From: Chryseobacterium panacisoli
Lineage (GTDB): Bacteria; Bacteroidota; Bacteroidia; Flavobacteriales; Weeksellaceae
Direction of reading: 5' to 3'
Length of the DNA stretch: 64,000 nt
Assembly: GCF_008274625.1 (NCBI RefSeq)
Contig: NZ_VTRU01000004.1
Location: forward strand, 124,001-188,000
Below are positions 31,901-41,410 of this stretch, one piece after another (position 1 is the stretch's first letter; each line of letters opens with the position of its first letter). Under the pieces are notes generated by a model. That model had not been told where the DNA came from. It was given only the letters and a program-made list of their open reading frames with translations, and made no database searches. The position numbers were made by a program, and so were the translations under genes.

Positions 31901-34900
31901 TAACTGGTTTTTCCCTGAAGGCTATTTTCAGTAAACACGAGTTTCCCCCAGTTATCATAAGTGCTTGTAAGGATATTTCCTAGTGGGTCGGTCTGGCTAG
32001 TCACCTGCCCCCAGTTATTATACAAAAACTCCGTTTCTAATCCTAAGTGGTCTGTTTTCTTAATGATAAATCTTCCGGTAGGATCGTACTGTGACTTGGA
32101 TGTACGCTCCTGTGAATCTACACTGTTAGAAAGTATTTTTCCAGTGATGTTTCCAAAACCGTCATAGCTGTAAGTTTCAAGAATATTACCCGTATTATTC
32201 CTGTTCCATTTTTTCAGGGTTTTAATCCTGTTATTCTCATAGGTAAATTCTTCCTTACCGGATTGACTATCTCCATAGGCCTGTTGGGTTTCTGTCTTAG
32301 ATTTCAGGCGTCCGATATAATATCCTGCTGCAGTCCCGGAAGGGTTATGCTGATACTCAAATACAGAAGTCGTAACCCCATAGGTGTCATTAATCTTGGA
32401 AACAATTTTCAGTGGAAGATAGTACTGTTCGTAAATAATGTTGTCTTCTTTAACAGTTCCCGTCAAGAAATCTTTCACCCTGATTCTTGCCGGTAAAATG
32501 ACTGTCACCACCTTTGCCTTATCCGCATCAGTAACAGAAGTTACCTGCTGTCCGTTTAAGAGCTTAATGGTCTGATAGATTGTAGATTTTAAGCTTAGAA
32601 GCTGTGTATTGTTTTCAGAGAGATCATCAGGAAAAACCTCTGTATCGCTGCTGGTATATTTTAACGACCATTCTTTTAATGGAATGCCTTCATTCTCAGT
32701 ATCAATTTCTATTCCTGACCATATGACAGTACTTGCAAGCCTCGAATTATACCAGGAAGTTCTTGCCATTTTTTTAAAACCTACCATTCCTTTCCCTAAG
32801 ATATTGGCTGTAAGACCCCTATACCTGAACAAACGTCTCAACTTCACCTTTTCAGGATCAGAGAGGTACTGATCGGGTCTTAATGGGGTTTGTGTCATTT
32901 CCGAAACCACATGCATTCCATAAGACTGATCAATTTCAACAAAAGGATAGTTTTCGGTTTTGAACGGCTTATACAATATCTGATCGTTTTCCAACAGTTT
33001 GTAAGTGATTTCTGTGGTTATTCCTCCCTGCTGAATCGTTTTAATTCGGGTCTCTCTCGCCAGGTCTAAATAATAGCTGGAGGCAACCTCCTGCTCATTT
33101 GCAAAGCCGTAGTTTTCTCCATTCATAGACACCATCCTAACACTCTTGAGCATTCCTCCCGTCCATTGATCGACAGAAAGTCCTACAACATCCCTGCGGT
33201 TTGGAGCCAGTTCATTGGCTGTATTATACTCGCCGTTAAGATATACCACTTCATCACAAACACAATAAGCATTCATCATAGGAGGCAGTTCCCCCGCAGT
33301 GGTAGAAAGTATATAAGCCTTCGCTGTGTAATTTCTGGTATATTTATATCCAGGTTGAGCGCCATCCTGGGTAACATAAACATAGCCTCGGCCACCTTCC
33401 AACATAACCAACTCGGTTTTTCCGTCATTGTTAACATCATACCCCACAAAAGTCCTTGGATTAGCTACAAAGATATTCTTAGTTTGAGGGTCAGTTGTAA
33501 TCCTTCGAGTGGGTTCAGGACGGTAGAACACTTTGGTTTCTTCCTTAAAACCGTTACCTTTTGATGTATAGAGGTACCAAATGGCCGAAGTTGCAGTGCC
33601 CGGCATCATCAGGTCACTAAGGCCATCCCCATTATAGTCACCTACTACGGTATTTTGCCAGTACCCCTTAATCGTTTCATCATTGGCAGGATTAAAGGGA
33701 GCGATAGAAGATTCATACTGGCCAAGAGTGTTTTTCTGGAAAGTAATCAGGACAGGCTTTAAGTCCTGGCTGAGCTTCATGAGGTCAAATACCCCATCGC
33801 CGTTGAAGTCTCCTGACCAATATTGCTTTAATACATCCTGGCTTAGCTTATCGTAGTCAGGATAAAGTTCAAGCGGATAATACCACGCATTGCCTTGGAT
33901 AGATTCATCTGGATCTACTACAAAATATCTCATTGTGGAAGTACAATCCGGTGGTAGCTTGAATTCAGGATCAATACTTACCGGATGACATTCTCTATCA
34001 CTTAACGAGATAACCAGTTCATTCAGGCCATCGCCATTAAAATCAACACTTCTCATGGCGGTAACGGTAGTTCTTACCCCATTACTGATAGTTCCCGTTG
34101 AAAAATCATAATCGCCACCAGGAATAGTCTTCGTATAATCCAGAACAAGCTGGTTAGTTTCAGAAAGGCCATAGAACGAGAGTATAAGATCTGTTTTAGA
34201 AGTAGAACTATTAAACACCTCTTTTTTAAGTACAAATCCTTGGCGGTTACGGATAAGACTTCCCTTTCTAAGATTGACAACAGCAGCATTGGTAACGCTC
34301 GTTACCATATTGCCTACAAAAACAACTGGAGCAACATCATACTGCCACGGATTCTTTAAATAATTACTGTAAAGGTATAGTCCTATCTGTGGAATTTTAT
34401 CTGAGGTTTGAGAATGATATCTTAATACATCAAGATATCCATCACCATTAAAATCTCCTGTTATATCATTCGCATTAGGTCTTATTGTATAGGTACTGCT
34501 CCATTTTCCATTTTTGAAATATGGTTCCTCGTACGTAAATGTCACTGGATTTGCTTCTTCATTATTACCATTTAAAATGGTAATCTTCTCCAGATACTTA
34601 TACGGATTATCCGTAAGATACTTATAAGCAATATTGTATTTCTTGTACTGCTTACTATTGGAGGAAACTACAATAGACTGTAGAACTTTGGATTGGGAAA
34701 AAAGATTCCCTTTGATATAGGCAGTCTCGGCGTATGGCCTTGCTATAAAATTAAAATTGATTTTATTGAGGGCATTTGTCCCTGTGGTTTCATTCCCTCC
34801 CCACTCAATACTGCTGATTAATGAAACATTATCTGCTAAAGTGTAATTATAAGTGACATAATTTCCATCAGTATCTTTTGTTTTGACAATATTATAGTCA

Positions 34901-35469
34901 ATTGGTGTTCTGGCTTGGCTGTTACCAGGGGCCGTAGCCCCGTACCATGCTATAGAGCCGTCCGGAGATGTCACTTCCCAATACTCTGGTCCCTGCCAGT
35001 TTTGCCCGGTAATATTACCAACAGATTTGATTTTTATATTAGAATACTTTTCTGTAACATACTCAGCGCCGTCTTTACCATATTCCCCGGACTTTAAAAT
35101 TAACCTATGCCCGTTAAAGCTGTAATAATCAACATAATCCAGCTGTACCCCTTTGGTGATACCATCTTTTTCAAGGTTTTTGCCAACTCTGGAAATAGAA
35201 GACAGCCCCGTAATATTCCAGCCATAGCCAGCTAGGCCATTGGTGGCACCACTTACATAGACCAGACTGATCCCAGGAGCAATATTTTTAACCCCTGGAG
35301 GAAGATCAATAGGAAGTGTATACTGAAGCTGTCCTGCTCCTGTAACATCTATATTGCCCTTAGTATCATGAAATTTAGGAGTGGGGGTCTGTGCAATGCA
35401 GAATATAGATATAAAAGATAATATAAGCGACGAAATTATTTGTATTTTCTTATGATTGTACTTTTTCAT
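28906..35469 (-). CDS. SpvB/FG-GAP/RHS-repeat secreted protein with C-terminal HExxH metallopeptidase-like domain
   Basis: A 2187-aa protein. It has a signal peptide (cleavage near IAQ-T), an SpvB-like N-terminal domain (about 30-250) and several FG-GAP/VCBS segments (DFNGDGYLD, DFNGDGLNE, DFNGDGVFD, DYNGDGLSD, DVNNDGKTE; about 335-730). A TcdB-like middle follows, then many YD/RHS repeats (about 1080-1880). The RHS core ends at YGYVMNNPLMYNDPSGE, after which a variable 301-residue tail begins. The tail has a glycine-rich hydrophobic part and then VIVHEINHFSNW (His-Glu-Ile-Asn-His at 2125-2129) with a later NEVSAYKFEEEW, as in zincin peptidases. RHS shells of this type enclose and deliver C-terminal toxins. 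The overlapping lipoprotein gene may encode immunity. Confidence 0.88.
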   Translation of the reverse strand: MKKYNHKKIQIISSLILSFISIFCIAQTPTPKFHDTKGNIDVTGAGQLQYTLPIDLPPGVKNIAPGISLVYVSGATNGLAGYGWNITGLSSISRVGKNLEKDGITKGVQLDYVDYYSFNGHRLILKSGEYGKDGAEYVTEKYSNIKIKSVGNITGQNWQGPEYWEVTSPDGSIAWYGATAPGNSQARTPIDYNIVKTKDTDGNYVTYNYTLADNVSLISSIEWGGNETTGTNALNKINFNFIARPYAETAYIKGNLFSQSKVLQSIVVSSNSKQYKKYNIAYKYLTDNPYKYLEKITILNGNNEEANPVTFTYEEPYFKNGKWSSTYTIRPNANDITGDFNGDGYLDVLRYHSQTSDKIPQIGLYLYSNYLKNPWQYDVAPVVFVGNMVTSVTNAAVVNLRKGSLIRNRQGFVLKKEVFNSSTSKTDLILSFYGLSETNQLVLDYTKTIPGGDYDFSTGTISNGVRTTVTAMRSVDFNGDGLNELVISLSDRECHPVSIDPEFKLPPDCTSTMRYFVVDPDESIQGNAWYYPLELYPDYDKLSQDVLKQYWSGDFNGDGVFDLMKLSQDLKPVLITFQKNTLGQYESSIAPFNPANDETIKGYWQNTVVGDYNGDGLSDLMMPGTATSAIWYLYTSKGNGFKEETKVFYRPEPTRRITTDPQTKNIFVANPRTFVGYDVNNDGKTELVMLEGGRGYVYVTQDGAQPGYKYTRNYTAKAYILSTTAGELPPMMNAYCVCDEVVYLNGEYNTANELAPNRRDVVGLSVDQWTGGMLKSVRMVSMNGENYGFANEQEVASSYYLDLARETRIKTIQQGGITTEITYKLLENDQILYKPFKTENYPFVEIDQSYGMHVVSEMTQTPLRPDQYLSDPEKVKLRRLFRYRGLTANILGKGMVGFKKMARTSWYNSRLASTVIWSGIEIDTENEGIPLKEWSLKYTSSDTEVFPDDLSENNTQLLSLKSTIYQTIKLLNGQQVTSVTDADKAKVVTVILPARIRVKDFLTGTVKEDNIIYEQYYLPLKIVSKINDTYGVTTSVFEYQHNPSGTAAGYYIGRLKSKTETQQAYGDSQSGKEEFTYENNRIKTLKKWNRNNTGNILETYSYDGFGNITGKILSNSVDSQERTSKSQYDPTGRFIIKKTDHLGLETEFLYNNWGQVTSQTDPLGNILTSTYDNWGKLVFTENSLQGKTSYIYERDTNDNVTVTRNDPDGNISKTLTNKLGQVYKATTKAFGDGQYVSKETQYDVLGRKIKESEPYFDGESASQWNTISYDESVYPANITATAFMGKQTLTSVSGLTTTVKEMGTADYGRTTSKTSDALGNVISSTDKGGTIKLSYNAAGEQVKAQYAENAVTTTYDVWGRKSEFNDPSNGLYKYEYDGFGQPKKTISPKGTKEYTYNNLGQLVSQKELSTNDGGAATNKDIIFTYNTKGMLTKKSGTANSKAFSTEFGYDPQGRITSAIENHNGRSFANKGITYDDKGREISYIKQLSSSGMLTEVQIENVYNEWNGELYQIKDKQSEKVLWQLLETNAKGQVLESRLGAANIINTYNTATGMLSEIKHLSPAQTVLNIQYGFNAIRNELKSRKTLGDFNIIESFDYDNNNRLLKWTNPATGQLSDNTYDEKGRIRQNDQVGEIKFDNSSKIYQPTGMSLNNNGVQNYNGDLIQTVIYNENNDPVQINGEKSRINFEYGLGSMRQRVDISSLTQGTNEPAWNDTFTKFYSEDGSFEVVKNLHTAQEKHILYIGGNPYESNIVYLKNFEESSGSYKFLHKDYIGSILAVSDQAGNKVEQRHYDAWGNLTHLKIGTSPVTTDKLLIAGTSLVIDRGYTGHEHFMGVGIIHMNGRLYDPLLRRFLNADENIQDPANTQNYNKYGYVMNNPLMYNDPSGEFLQWIIGAFVGGYLNGVAANNGNWNPGKWDWQKSWSAVLGGAIGGMAISGTLGTITSNPGAIKFVLPSIVSGGLNSAFSGGNFLGGAVGGLSYTSNLSGNKITSTDGVNSGYKHYMISNDYDDENFGLSGGGTDPLSTVLSLLGISPSAPASMYSFSVMASVLVPRDAWIAVANQHTMKEWSKEYISFKTDKDGLFIDPADPNIKIRGITNPFTGKIILAPGLLNGKRTNYGLGSVIVHEINHFSNWKNGILQGNHPLIQDLNEVSAYKFEEEWTGTPNPVIYDYFKSIGNYMLNIINIPK

Positions 35470-35474
35470 AGCGA

Positions 35475-36014
35475 TTACCTTTTAGTGATGTTTTTACTGA
35501 AAATTCTGCCGTCTTTCAGGGTAAAGCGCAGTACGTATACGCCCCAATTGTAACCTGTCATGTTAATTTTCAGCTGCCTGTTAAGCTCAGGTAAGTTCTG
35601 CTGCTGGAATTTCCAGTGGACTGTACTGTGTTGATAAAGTGAGACCGATTCAATAAGACTATCTACTTCCTCGGTCCAGTCAATAGTCAGAAAATCATTT
35701 ACTGGAACAGGATAAAGTCGTATCTGCTTCCAGAATGTTTTTTCATCAATAGCAGAATTCGATGCAATAGAAGCTGTTTTAGAAATTGCATTTGACAGCA
35801 GTGAAGCTTTATCTTTAGGATCTTCTTCTGGTCCTCTGTAGCGCTGATTTCCAGCTTCGTCATATTTAAAATATACCTCGGTTTGGGAATACCCCCAAAT
35901 TCCGATCAGTAGAAAGAACAAAGGAAAAAGTTTCCTTTGTAATAATATTTTCCGGGCCGACATATCCCCCGGAGTGGTACACTTAGATTGTGTAGCCAAA
36001 TAAAGTTTTTTCAT
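35475..36014 (-). CDS. Secreted protein with T9SS type A sorting domain, RHS-locus partner
   Basis: A 179-aa protein (162 aa if the in-frame ATG at 35963 is used, which gives a shorter signal peptide ending GYSQ). The C-terminal 75 residues form a type A sorting domain of the type IX secretion system: IRLYPVPVNDFLTIDW, a central strand with SLYQ, and the end NWGVYVLRFTLKDGRIFSKN. The middle has a YD-like phrase (YFKYDEAGNQRYRGPEED), as in RHS proteins. It is 5 bp upstream of the giant RHS gene and on the same strand. It may present or help export the RHS protein at the surface. Confidence 0.8.
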   Translation of the reverse strand: MKKLYLATQSKCTTPGDMSARKILLQRKLFPLFFLLIGIWGYSQTEVYFKYDEAGNQRYRGPEEDPKDKASLLSNAISKTASIASNSAIDEKTFWKQIRLYPVPVNDFLTIDWTEEVDSLIESVSLYQHSTVHWKFQQQNLPELNRQLKINMTGYNWGVYVLRFTLKDGRIFSKNITKR

Positions 36015-36200
36015 TGTGTTTAAATTGTAAGTAAAGGTTAGTTTTGGTGTCCCAGAAGGGTACTACCGTTAATTTTTGCGACAGGATATAGCTTATCCTG
36101 AAAAATAGAAGGCTTTCATATAGCTTAATTTTGAAAATGGTTATTAGCCTGATTTAAGAATCAGGACTTATGCAGTTAGTCTTGAACGACTCTGAAGACC

Positions 36201-36494
36201 CTAAAGCCCTACACAAATAAAATAAGGGAATTCCCTTATACTGTGCATACAAGAAATTAAGTTTGGGAACATAATTCTTTCCATACCTAATAATACACTA
36301 TACTTACGGGATTCTGGTAATTTATCGCTCTGAATCAAGTTTCCCGTAATAAGATACTGCTGATCAATGGTTGTAGTAACCTGGCTTAGAAAATCCTGGG
36401 TAGAGGATTTGATATCTTTCTGCCATACTACTTCCTGGGCAGAGATTCCCAAGACCGTGCATAAGGTGAATGCACCAATATAGATTTTTTTCAT
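36201..36494 (-). pseudogene. Truncated secreted protein at the head of the RHS locus
   Basis: From ATG 36494 (in-frame upstream codons exist) the frame gives 97 residues: a signal peptide (MKKIYIGAFTLCTVLGISAQ) and a start typical of a T9SS-type repeat protein (EVVWQKDIKSSTQDFLSQ, then TTTIDQQYLITG). The last 45 residues lose this character (cysteines, FPYFICVGL) and the frame ends soon after. The rest of the expected long protein and its sorting domain are missing. A frameshift plus deletion in a once larger gene is the simplest explanation. A perfect palindrome ATAAGGGAATTCCCTTAT (36222-36239) lies in the aberrant end. Confidence 0.55.
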
Positions 36495-36539
36495 TCCAAT
36501 GTTGTTTTCTGAGTTAGTAATTAGTTTCTTAAAACTTCG

Positions 36540-36547
36540 CAAATTTA
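36540..36547 (-). promoter_or_regulatory. -7 promoter element of the RHS locus
   Basis: TAAATTTG on the minus strand matches TAnnTTTG and lies 45 bp before ATG 36494, supporting that start. Confidence 0.5.
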
Positions 36548-36693
36548 ACACTTTTTAAGATATGAAAATCACTTTCATGTGGTATCCTATAAATCATACT
36601 ATTTATTGTTAAATTATCTTTAAAACATATTAAAACTTATCTTATTCTGATGTAAAATTACCTTAGCGTTACGACAAAACTTGTCGTATTAAA

Positions 36694-36730
36694 AACAAAA
36701 AAGGGCCAACTCAAAAGAATTGACCTTTCC
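36694..36730 (-). terminator. Terminator of the RND efflux operon
   Basis: Read on the minus strand, AAGGTCAATTC and GAGTTGGCC form an imperfect stem with a TTTT loop, followed by CTTTTTTG. It is about 40 bp after the outer-membrane factor gene. Confidence 0.6.
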
Positions 36731-36768
36731 AAAAAACATTAACTGTTTATTGATAGAATTATGATGTT

Positions 36769-38226
36769 TTATTTCCAGCCTCCACCTAAACTTTTATAGA
36801 TGTCAACCACTGTACTGAGCTGTTTTTGTTTTGCCTCAATAAGTTCCATTTTAGCATCCAGCGCATCCCTTTGGTTCAGAAGAACTTCAAGATAATCAGC
36901 TCTGGAGTTACGGAATAACTGATTGGCAATATCAATAGACTGATCCAGCGCTTTGGTTTCCTGAGATTTCAATTGATAATACTGATCTATATTTTTAACC
37001 TTCGACATCAGATTGGCAACATCCAGATAAGCGTTCAGAATGGTTTTGTCATATTCGTACAATGCCTGAACCTGTTTTGCATCTGCTGTCTGAAAATTAG
37101 CTTTTATCGCACTTTTATTAATCAGTGGTCCTGCTAATTCACCTGCCAGATTGTAAGCAATGGATTCAGGTAATTTAACAAGATAGGAAGGTTTGAAAGC
37201 CTCTAATCCTAATGTCGCAGAAATTTCCAGAGAAGGATAAAACTCTTTTCTTGCTGCTTCTACATCCAGCTTTGATGCTTTCAATTCCAGTTCTGCCTGC
37301 TTGATATCAGGACGGTTTGCCAGCAATTGTGACGGAATTCCCGTATAAACCGTTGGAGGAATCGTAGACATAAAGTTTTCTTTTGTTCTCACGATCGGCT
37401 GTGGATATCTTCCCAGCAAAGCATTGATTTGATTTTCCTTCTCAGTGATCTGCTGACGGATTGTATATTCTGCTGCTTTGGATTTCGCCAATTCCGCTTC
37501 AAATTTCTTCACTGCCAGTTCCGTTGCAGCCGCAGCTTCTTTCTGAATTTTAGAAATTTCCAACGCTCTTTGCTGAAGCTTGATGTACTGCTGTATAATA
37601 TCCAACTGATTATCAAGAGCCAGCAATTCATAGTAATTATCAGCAACTTCTTCAATAAGATTAGACAGGACAAAGTTTTTGCCTTCCACCGTAGAAAGAT
37701 AGTGGGCCACTGCAGATTCTTTTTCGGTTCTGAGTTTTTTCCAGATATCAATCTCCCAGCTTGCATTTAATCCCGCTTCAAAATTTCCAAGCGGATCCGG
37801 CATTTCTTTCCCAGGTTCAATTTCTGTAGTAGCATCACCTGCTCCTTCACTGGTATAACGGCCGGCTTTTTTCAGTCCGGCACCTATTCCTGCTGAAACA
37901 GTTGGGGTAAGTCTTCCTTTTTTAGCTAAAACACCACTTTTAGCAATTTCAATTTCCTGAAGAGTGATTAACAACTCCTGATTATTCTTTAAAGCTGTTT
38001 CAATCAGGGTTACCAGGTTTGGATCCGTAAAGAACTGTCTCCATGGAGTCGTTCCACTATTGTTATTCGCATCCTGCTGTTCTTCCTGATTAAAGTTCTG
38101 AGGAATATTTTCTTTTACCTCGTCTTTTATGACAGTCGCCATGGGTGCCTTACAACTTGCAAGTACAAGTGATAAGGCGATGGCTGTGATTATATTTTTA
38201 GTCTTCGAATTTTCCATCATGTTCAT
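36769..38226 (-). CDS. RND efflux outer-membrane lipoprotein (OprM/NodT-like)
   Basis: A 485-aa member of the TolC superfamily. It has a lipobox (LVLASC-K), two OEP repeats of long alpha-helices (about 60-265 and 275-480) and the typical LLANRPDIKQAELELKASK segment opening the second repeat. It forms the outer-membrane channel of the efflux complex encoded upstream. The gene starts inside the last 29 bp of the pump gene, so the two are translationally coupled. Confidence 0.93.
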   Translation of the reverse strand: MNMMENSKTKNIITAIALSLVLASCKAPMATVIKDEVKENIPQNFNQEEQQDANNNSGTTPWRQFFTDPNLVTLIETALKNNQELLITLQEIEIAKSGVLAKKGRLTPTVSAGIGAGLKKAGRYTSEGAGDATTEIEPGKEMPDPLGNFEAGLNASWEIDIWKKLRTEKESAVAHYLSTVEGKNFVLSNLIEEVADNYYELLALDNQLDIIQQYIKLQQRALEISKIQKEAAAATELAVKKFEAELAKSKAAEYTIRQQITEKENQINALLGRYPQPIVRTKENFMSTIPPTVYTGIPSQLLANRPDIKQAELELKASKLDVEAARKEFYPSLEISATLGLEAFKPSYLVKLPESIAYNLAGELAGPLINKSAIKANFQTADAKQVQALYEYDKTILNAYLDVANLMSKVKNIDQYYQLKSQETKALDQSIDIANQLFRNSRADYLEVLLNQRDALDAKMELIEAKQKQLSTVVDIYKSLGGGWK

Positions 38227-41200
38227 AAGGTTCAGTTTGTTCTGTTAAAGGATTCTCTTCTTCATATTTTGCCAGTCTGGACTTCTCTGCAATGGTTCCG
38301 AAGATGTAATATAACCCTGGAATAATCATCAATCCGAAAATAGTTCCGATTAACATTCCTCCTGCTGCTGCAGTACCAATGGTTCTGTTACCAATTGCTC
38401 CCGGACCTGTTGCAATCACCAATGGAATCAATCCGGCAACGAATGCAAATGATGTCATCAGAATCGGACGGAAACGAATTGCGGCTCCCTCAATAGCTGC
38501 TTTTGCTACAGGAATTCCCTCTTCTGCCTTTTTCTGTACAGCAAACTCTACAATCAACACGGCGTTTTTACCCAGAAGCCCGATCAACATGACCATGGCC
38601 ACCTGTGCATAAATGTTATTTTCCAATCCTAAAAGTTTCAAGCATAAAAATGCTCCGAAAATACCTACCGGAAGAGATAAAATTACCGGAAGCGGAAGGA
38701 TGAAACTCTCATATTGAGCAGAAAGGATTAGGTAAACAAATCCTAAACACACAAGGAAAATAAATACCGCTTCATTTCCACGGCTTACTTCATCTTTGGA
38801 AATACCCGCCCAGTCGATACCAAAACCTCTCGGAAGCGTTTTATCTGCCACTTCCTGAATAGCCTTAATCGCCTGTCCGCTACTGTATCCAGGTGCCGGA
38901 GTTCCACTCACCTCTGCAGAGTTATACATATTATGTCGTGTAATCTCAGACAGTCCGTATACTTTTTCCAATCTCATGAAGTCTGAATAGGGAACCATCT
39001 GATCTTTATCATTTTTAACATAAAGCTTCAACAGATCCGTTGGTAAAGCACGGTATTGAGGTCCTGCCTGAACAATTACCTTATAAGGTCTGTCGAAACG
39101 GATGAAACTCGTCTCATAATTGGACCCGATCAATGTAGATAAGTTATCCATCGCCTTTTCAATGGTCACCCCTTTTTGTTCTGCAAGATCATTATCAATC
39201 TTAAGCATATATTGTGGGAAACTCGCGGAATAGAATGTAAATGCCGATCCAAGTTCCGGACGCTTCTTAAGCTCCTTCACAAAGTCATTACTCACCTGCT
39301 CCATTTTATGATAATCACCACTTCCTGCTTTATCCAGCAGACGAAGTTCAAAACCTCCGGCAGCTCCATATCCCGGAACGGAAGGCGGCTGGAAGAATTC
39401 TATATTGGCACCTGGAATATTCTTCGCTTTTTCCTCAAGTTTTTCTATGATTTCAGCGGCGGATTCTTTACGTTCCTCCCAACTTTTAAGGTTGATCAGA
39501 CAGGTTCCTGAGTTAGATCCGGTACCTTCGGTCAAAATCTCATATCCTGCTAAGGATGAAACAGACTGTACACCGTCAATGTCTTCAGATTCTCTTAAAA
39601 GTTCTTTAGCAATCTGATTGGTTCTTTCTAATGTAGATCCCGGAGGAGTCTGAATAATAGCATAGATCATCCCTTGATCTTCAGCCGGAATAAATCCTGA
39701 AGGTAAAGAGTTACTCAGGAAGAATGTACAGGCACAGAATGCTAATAGTAACGGCAATGTGATTGTTTTCTTCGTCACTGTTTTATTCAGCATCTTCTCA
39801 TATCTTCCCGCTCCTTTTGTAAATACATTATTGAACTTATCAAGGAAAATAGTAACCGGAGTTTTCTTTTTAGGTTTTCCGTGGTTATTTCTTAAGATCA
39901 ACGCACACAAAGCCGGCGTCAAAGTAAGTGCCACCACCCCTGATAAGATAATGGATGAAGCCATTGTAATAGAGAACTGACGGTAGAATACTCCAACCGG
40001 TCCGGACATAAATGCAATCGGAATAAATACAGATGCCATTACCAATGTAATTGCGATAATTGCTCCACTGATCTCATGCATTGCTTCTTCTGTCGCCTTC
40101 AATGGAGAAAGATGTTTTTCTTCCATCTTGGCGTGAACGGCTTCAATTACTACAATCGCGTCATCTACTACAACCCCGATCGCCATTACAAGAGCAAAGA
40201 GGGAAATCATATTCAGGGTAATTCCAAAGGCTGACATTACAGCAAACGTTCCTACTAATGAAACCGGAACGGCTAGTGCCGGAATCAAGGTTGAACGCCA
40301 GTCTCCAAGGAATAAGAATACTACAATAGCAACCAAAATAAAGGCTTCAAACAAGGTATGAATTACTTTTTCCATGGAGGCATCCAGGAATCTGGAAACG
40401 TCATAACTGATGTCGTAATGCATTCCTTTAGGGAAATTATTTTTTTCAAGATCCTTCATCAATGCTTTAACGTTTTTGATAACGTCGCTTGCATTAGATC
40501 CATAGGATTGTTTTACCGTAATTGCCGCGGATGGTTTTCCGTTCAATGTGGAATAAATATCATACATGGAACTTCCGAATTCTATATCAGCAACATCCTT
40601 CAGTCTTACAGATTCACCATCCGGTTTTGCTTTTAGAATAATGTTTCCATAATCTTTTTCGTTGTTGAAACGACCCGGATATTTTAATACATATTCAAAT
40701 GACTGAGAGCGTTTCCCGGAACTTTCCCCGGTTTTACCCGGAGATGCTTCCAAACTCTGCTCATTCAGAGATTCCATGACTTCATCAGCTGAAATATTAT
40801 AGGCCGTTAATCGATCAGGTTTAAGCCAGATACGCATTGCATATTCACGGGTTCCCAGGATATCGGCAAAACCAACACCGCTTACCCTTCTCAATTCAGA
40901 CATTACATTGATATCTGCATAGTTGAAAAGGAATTTCTGGTCAGCTTTGGGATCATCACTGTACAGGTTAATATACATCAACATGTTAGGTTCCTCACGA
41001 GTGATTTTTACCCCTTCACGTACTACAAGAGGTGGCAGCTTATTCACTACTGAAGATACACGGTTCTGAACGTTTACTGCAGCTACGTTGGGATCTGTTC
41101 CAAGGTCAAATACAATCTGAATGGAAGCTTCCCCGTCATTTCCGGCATCCGAGGTCATATATTTCATACCCGGAACTCCGTTTAGCCCCCTTTCCAATGG

Positions 41201-41389
41201 GATAACTACAGATTTAATCAACAATTCATTGTTAGCTCCGGGATATTCTGCTGTAATATTTACTTTAGGCGGAGAAATAGATGGGAACTGTGTCACAGGA
41301 AGTTTTACCAATGACAATATTCCCATAAATACAATAATCAATGAGATTACTATAGACAGAACTGGTCTGCGAATGAATTTCTTAAACAT
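38198..41389 (-). CDS. RND efflux pump, HAE-1 family inner-membrane transporter
   Basis: A 1063-aa pump with twelve TM segments: TM1 at the N-terminus (PVLSIVISLIIVFMGIL), two large periplasmic domains, and TM blocks near 340-530 and 885-1035. The proton-relay aspartates are in MAIGVVVDDAIVVIEAVHAK (near residue 400) and the partner lysine in LIGLLGKNAVLIVEFA (near 945). It exports drugs or other amphiphiles using the proton gradient, together with the adaptor and OprM-like protein of the same operon. Substrates cannot be read from the sequence. Confidence 0.95.
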   Translation of the reverse strand: MFKKFIRRPVLSIVISLIIVFMGILSLVKLPVTQFPSISPPKVNITAEYPGANNELLIKSVVIPLERGLNGVPGMKYMTSDAGNDGEASIQIVFDLGTDPNVAAVNVQNRVSSVVNKLPPLVVREGVKITREEPNMLMYINLYSDDPKADQKFLFNYADINVMSELRRVSGVGFADILGTREYAMRIWLKPDRLTAYNISADEVMESLNEQSLEASPGKTGESSGKRSQSFEYVLKYPGRFNNEKDYGNIILKAKPDGESVRLKDVADIEFGSSMYDIYSTLNGKPSAAITVKQSYGSNASDVIKNVKALMKDLEKNNFPKGMHYDISYDVSRFLDASMEKVIHTLFEAFILVAIVVFLFLGDWRSTLIPALAVPVSLVGTFAVMSAFGITLNMISLFALVMAIGVVVDDAIVVIEAVHAKMEEKHLSPLKATEEAMHEISGAIIAITLVMASVFIPIAFMSGPVGVFYRQFSITMASSIILSGVVALTLTPALCALILRNNHGKPKKKTPVTIFLDKFNNVFTKGAGRYEKMLNKTVTKKTITLPLLLAFCACTFFLSNSLPSGFIPAEDQGMIYAIIQTPPGSTLERTNQIAKELLRESEDIDGVQSVSSLAGYEILTEGTGSNSGTCLINLKSWEERKESAAEIIEKLEEKAKNIPGANIEFFQPPSVPGYGAAGGFELRLLDKAGSGDYHKMEQVSNDFVKELKKRPELGSAFTFYSASFPQYMLKIDNDLAEQKGVTIEKAMDNLSTLIGSNYETSFIRFDRPYKVIVQAGPQYRALPTDLLKLYVKNDKDQMVPYSDFMRLEKVYGLSEITRHNMYNSAEVSGTPAPGYSSGQAIKAIQEVADKTLPRGFGIDWAGISKDEVSRGNEAVFIFLVCLGFVYLILSAQYESFILPLPVILSLPVGIFGAFLCLKLLGLENNIYAQVAMVMLIGLLGKNAVLIVEFAVQKKAEEGIPVAKAAIEGAAIRFRPILMTSFAFVAGLIPLVIATGPGAIGNRTIGTAAAGGMLIGTIFGLMIIPGLYYIFGTIAEKSRLAKYEEENPLTEQTEPYEHDGKFED

Positions 41390-41410
41390 ACTACTTCATT
41401 TTAGAGACCA

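Noticed and set aside
28906..35469. Numerous short ORFs antisense or in other frames of the RHS gene.
   Set aside because: The large frame is fully supported by SpvB, FG-GAP and RHS features; the others are shadows.
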